DNA of 48,709 nt from Deltaproteobacteria bacterium (GTDB taxonomy: Bacteria > Desulfobacterota > Desulfuromonadia > Desulfuromonadales > Geopsychrobacteraceae): NCBI GenBank assembly GCA_024276935.1, contig JAJRWH010000126.1:1-48709 (forward strand), in the 5' to 3' direction. The notes beneath the pieces are model-generated. The model did no database searches, was not told the DNA's origin, and saw only the letters and a list, made by a program, of their open reading frames with translations. The position numbers and the translations under genes are program-made. Positions 45,298 through 48,709 of this stretch are shown here, piece by piece (positions within the stretch are counted from its first letter, which is position 1; each line of letters begins with the position of its first letter).

Positions 45298-45384
45298 TGG
45301 TGCCGAAGGGGAGACTCGAACTCCCACGTCCCTACGGACACTAGACCCTGAACCTAGCGTGTCTACCAATTCCACCACTTCGGC
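45298..45384 (-). tRNA. tRNA-Leu (anticodon CAG)
   Basis: 87 nt with a full cloverleaf: acceptor GCCGAAG/CTTCGGC, D-arm with GGTAGACAC, anticodon loop TTCAGGG giving CAG, a long class II variable arm (TGTCCGTAGGGACG), T-arm GGGAG-TTCGAGT-CTCCC, and an encoded CCA end. The features are typical of tRNA-Leu, which reads CUG codons. Confidence 0.97.
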
Positions 45385-45436
45385 GTGAAGCGAGGGTGTT
45401 TATACCAAATGGGTTTTGTGATTGCAACAAAAATAT

Positions 45437-47116
45437 CTATTTCTCGTTATCTAAAATACGCAGAGGTTCAACAAGCAAAGTACGATACTTGCCCAGAGTC
45501 ACCAGACCAGGCCTGGCCCCTTTGGGACGACTGATATGCTGGCCTTCACTGACGATAACTTCAACCCGTGCTGCATTTTTGCCCCGACTGTACCCGGCGG
45601 CAATTCTTGCGGCAAAGTCGATATCTTCTGGAGAAAAATCCCCTTTGAGACCATCACGTTTCAAAACCAGATGACAGCCGGGCATGTTGTGGGCATGAAA
45701 CCAGAGATCATCCCGATCTGTCATTCGGGCCGACAGGTAATCATTGCTGCGGTTGTTGCGGCCCCAGAAGATTCTCAGCCCCGATGGTGACCGACACTCG
45801 TGTAATGCCGGTGTACTCTTTGTCTTGTGCCGATTTGCCGGTTCACCCTTGACGACTGACGTCAGCCCGGCAGCCAGCAGTTCCTGACTGATCTCGACAA
45901 GATCGCTGGTTTCAACGGCTTCATCAAGAGCCAATTGCAACGACTCCAGCCATTGTATTTCTTCAGCTGTTTCCCGCAAACGGCGTGCTACATGCTCAAC
46001 ACCCCTTTTTTCTTTCTTGTACCGTTTAAAAAGGCGCTCAGCGTTTTCTTGCGGACTGAGGTCTTTCTGAAGACTGATGATCGTTTGCTGAGGTGGATCA
46101 CAGGTCCAGTCGGTGACTTCAACCTCACTCATCCCCCTTTTAACCAGATGCAGATTGGCAAGCAACAGCTCTCCTTGCTGACGGCGATCAGAATGACTGC
46201 TGGTTTTAATCTGCTGGGTGCTGATATTCTTCAGGCGCATATTAAGGCGCACAAGCTGACGAGTCATGACCTGACGTAACCGAGACCGTTCGCCGACTTC
46301 TCCCGTTTCTGTCTTCTGGGGTGAAAAACACTGATCCATGAATTGTGACAGATCGTCCTCAACGGCAGCCAGCACCTCTTGTGAGTCAGCGGGATAGGCA
46401 ACCAGCTGCTTCTTTCCCCGCTATTCGAGCAGAGAGACACAACTGTTTTTAATTGACCAGTCGTGCTTAAACTTCATAAAAGTCGAAGGGATATCCCCGC
46501 TAAGTTCAGCAGCTACCTTCAACTGTCTGGCTTGCCCTTTCGACATCGGTGCAACGCAGCGGCACAACCAGTCTTCAAATCCATCCTGATCTTTGATTTC
46601 TTCAGGAACTGTCACTTCGGGCCGTGACAAGTCAAGCAGAGATTGCCGCGGCAACGTCTGGTAAGGTTTTCCACGCTGAAGGTGACGATTGCCGATATCC
46701 TGCGGCTTCAACAATCCGTCAACAAGCAAACCGGCTTCGTCAAGCAGATAAAGGTTACTGCGCTCGCCGATCAACTCACAAACCAGGCGATACTGCTGGT
46801 CAGTGCCCTTAAAGGAAAGTTCAACAACCCGTTCATGCCCGGGCATGCTGATCGACTCCAGTTTTTTAAGGCGCGCACGCAACAACTGACAAAAACGCGG
46901 TGGCTGGAAGGGATTGGCAAAATTCTGCTCGGTCAGATGCAAGCGAGCCCCTCGTCCGACCTGAATCAGCAATTTTAAATTTTGTCGCCCATTCCAGAGT
47001 TTGAAAATCAGGCAGTCAACAGCTGGTTGGTGAACCTTGGCGATCCGTGCCCCTGCAAGCTGCGGAGCAAGTTCGTCAACGAGCAATTCAAGAATGAAAT
47101 AATCTGGCGTCAGCAT
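45437..47116 (-). pseudogene. NFACT-family (RqcH/FbpA/Tae2) protein, interrupted by an in-frame TAG
   Basis: 560 codons in one frame, the full family length, broken only by TAG at 46423-46421. Before it lies the NFACT-N domain (start MLTPDYFILELLVDEL; AKVHQPAVDCLIF; GRGARLHLTEQ), after it the coiled-coil middle and the NFACT-R domain (GLRIFWGRNNRSNDYLS; DLWFHAHNMPGCHLVLK; RKGKNAARVEV-like YSRGKNAARVEVIVSEG). In bacteria such proteins act in ribosome-associated quality control, tagging stalled chains with alanine; relatives bind fibronectin. The amber falls in a region where homologues read LExxGKKQL, so GAG or CAG changed to TAG is likely. It may be a real pseudogene, a sequencing error, or suppressed. 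Confidence 0.8.
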
Positions 47117-47257
47117 AATTCGGATATTCTCATATGCAGCCAACGCTGTCTGCAATAATTAATTCTTGGCCTGTTGATCTGCAAAATCTTCTGTTATGCT
47201 GAACCTGCCACCTTGCATATTTAGCATCAGGCTGCTATAGATAGCAAAATCATATTC

Positions 47258-48600
<1,343 letters not shown>

Positions 48601-48624
48601 ATCTGGAGATAAGTATTAACAGCC

Positions 48625-48664
48625 AAATCGGCGACGGAACTCTTTCCGTCGCCGATTTTTTTGT
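48625..48664 (+). terminator. Terminator after the sulfhydrylase gene
   Basis: AAATCGGCGACGGAA pairs perfectly over 15 bp with its complement around a CTCT loop and is followed by a U-rich run. Confidence 0.9.
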
Positions 48665-48679
48665 GTATAGTCCCTGCCC

Positions 48680-48709
48680 ATGACAAATACCCTATTCAAT
48701 ATCGTTCTG
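48680..48709 (+). CDS. trmL: Start of a probable tRNA 2'-O-methyltransferase TrmL
   Basis: Ten codons from an ATG at 48680 read MTNTLFNIVL before the window ends. FNIVL is the usual beginning of TrmL (continuing VEPEIPPNTGNIARL in homologues), which methylates position 34 of tRNA-Leu isoacceptors. No Shine-Dalgarno is visible upstream. The assignment rests on a very short match. Confidence 0.4.
   Translation, partial: MTNTLFNIVL

Noticed and set aside
45098-45318. Phage or island attL/attR pair at tRNA-Leu
   Set aside because: Only 200 bp separates the copies and no integrase or cargo exists; the inverted T-arm copy fits a repeat cassette better.
46421-46423. TAG in the NFACT gene read as pyrrolysine
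   Set aside because: No known NFACT protein uses pyrrolysine, no Pyl genes are in view, and the neighbouring metY has TAA, so a common recoding explanation fails.

Overview
The window looks like chromosomal DNA from a deltaproteobacterium of the Desulfuromonadales/Geobacter type. This rests on recognised gene content and order (a PATAN/DUF4388 protein next to a PilT-type ATPase, pnp followed by an M16 peptidase and dut, a Cys-rich single-domain response regulator, a haem-c periplasmic binding protein, a fused MaeB malic enzyme, TRAP transport). No database search was possible, so the lineage is an inference.

Layout. 1-800 is a degraded accessory patch: the start of a small regulator-like gene with repeats upstream, a 5'-truncated gene fragment, and the 3' tail (domains V-VI) of a group II intron without its reverse transcriptase. 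816-4434 holds a receiver protein and a PATAN/pilT pair. From about 17.7 kb leftward to 4.57 kb runs a large information-processing block on the minus strand: rimP, nusA, ylxR-L7Ae fusion, infB, rbfA, nrnA, truB, rpsO, pnp, M16 peptidase, dut, DUF493, tsaC and a Cys-tailed small protein. It has a candidate promoter and attenuator at rimP and leader hairpins at rpsO and pnp.

17.7-32.2 kb, also minus strand, is a signalling and envelope region: a small exported Cys protein, a cytochrome c/periplasmic-binding-protein fusion, a Sco lipoprotein, a receiver protein with no output domain, a NarX-type kinase whose phospho-accepting His is Tyr, and a good sigma-54 promoter in front of it. Next come an NtrC-type activator with its PAS kinase, galE, a Crp/Fnr regulator overlapping a GAF chemoreceptor, pfkA, and ExbB/ExbD. 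32.3-37.2 kb holds a YfcE-type phosphoesterase, maeB behind a long leader, and thrC.

37.3-45.0 kb appears to be a catabolic module: a full-length fused 5-oxoprolinase/hydantoinase, a divergent dctPQM TRAP transporter and a convergent winged-helix regulator. The natural reading is uptake and hydrolysis of pyroglutamate or a similar cyclic amide. A 157-bp MITE-like element with CTAG target duplications sits exactly between dctM and the regulator. 45.05-45.38 kb has tRNA-Leu(CAG) and a 200-bp-offset copy of its 3' end plus terminator, enclosing a hairpin-rich, CCA-ended tRNA-like cassette.

The last 3.3 kb has an NFACT/RqcH-type gene and an O-acetylhomoserine sulfhydrylase gene. Each is intact except for one in-frame stop (TAG and TAA), so both are nonsense alleles or sequence errors. 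The start of a probable trmL closes the window. The most unusual items are the tRNA-Leu-derived cassette, the Tyr-for-His kinase with its sigma-54 promoter, the haem/binding-protein cluster, and the paired nonsense codons.
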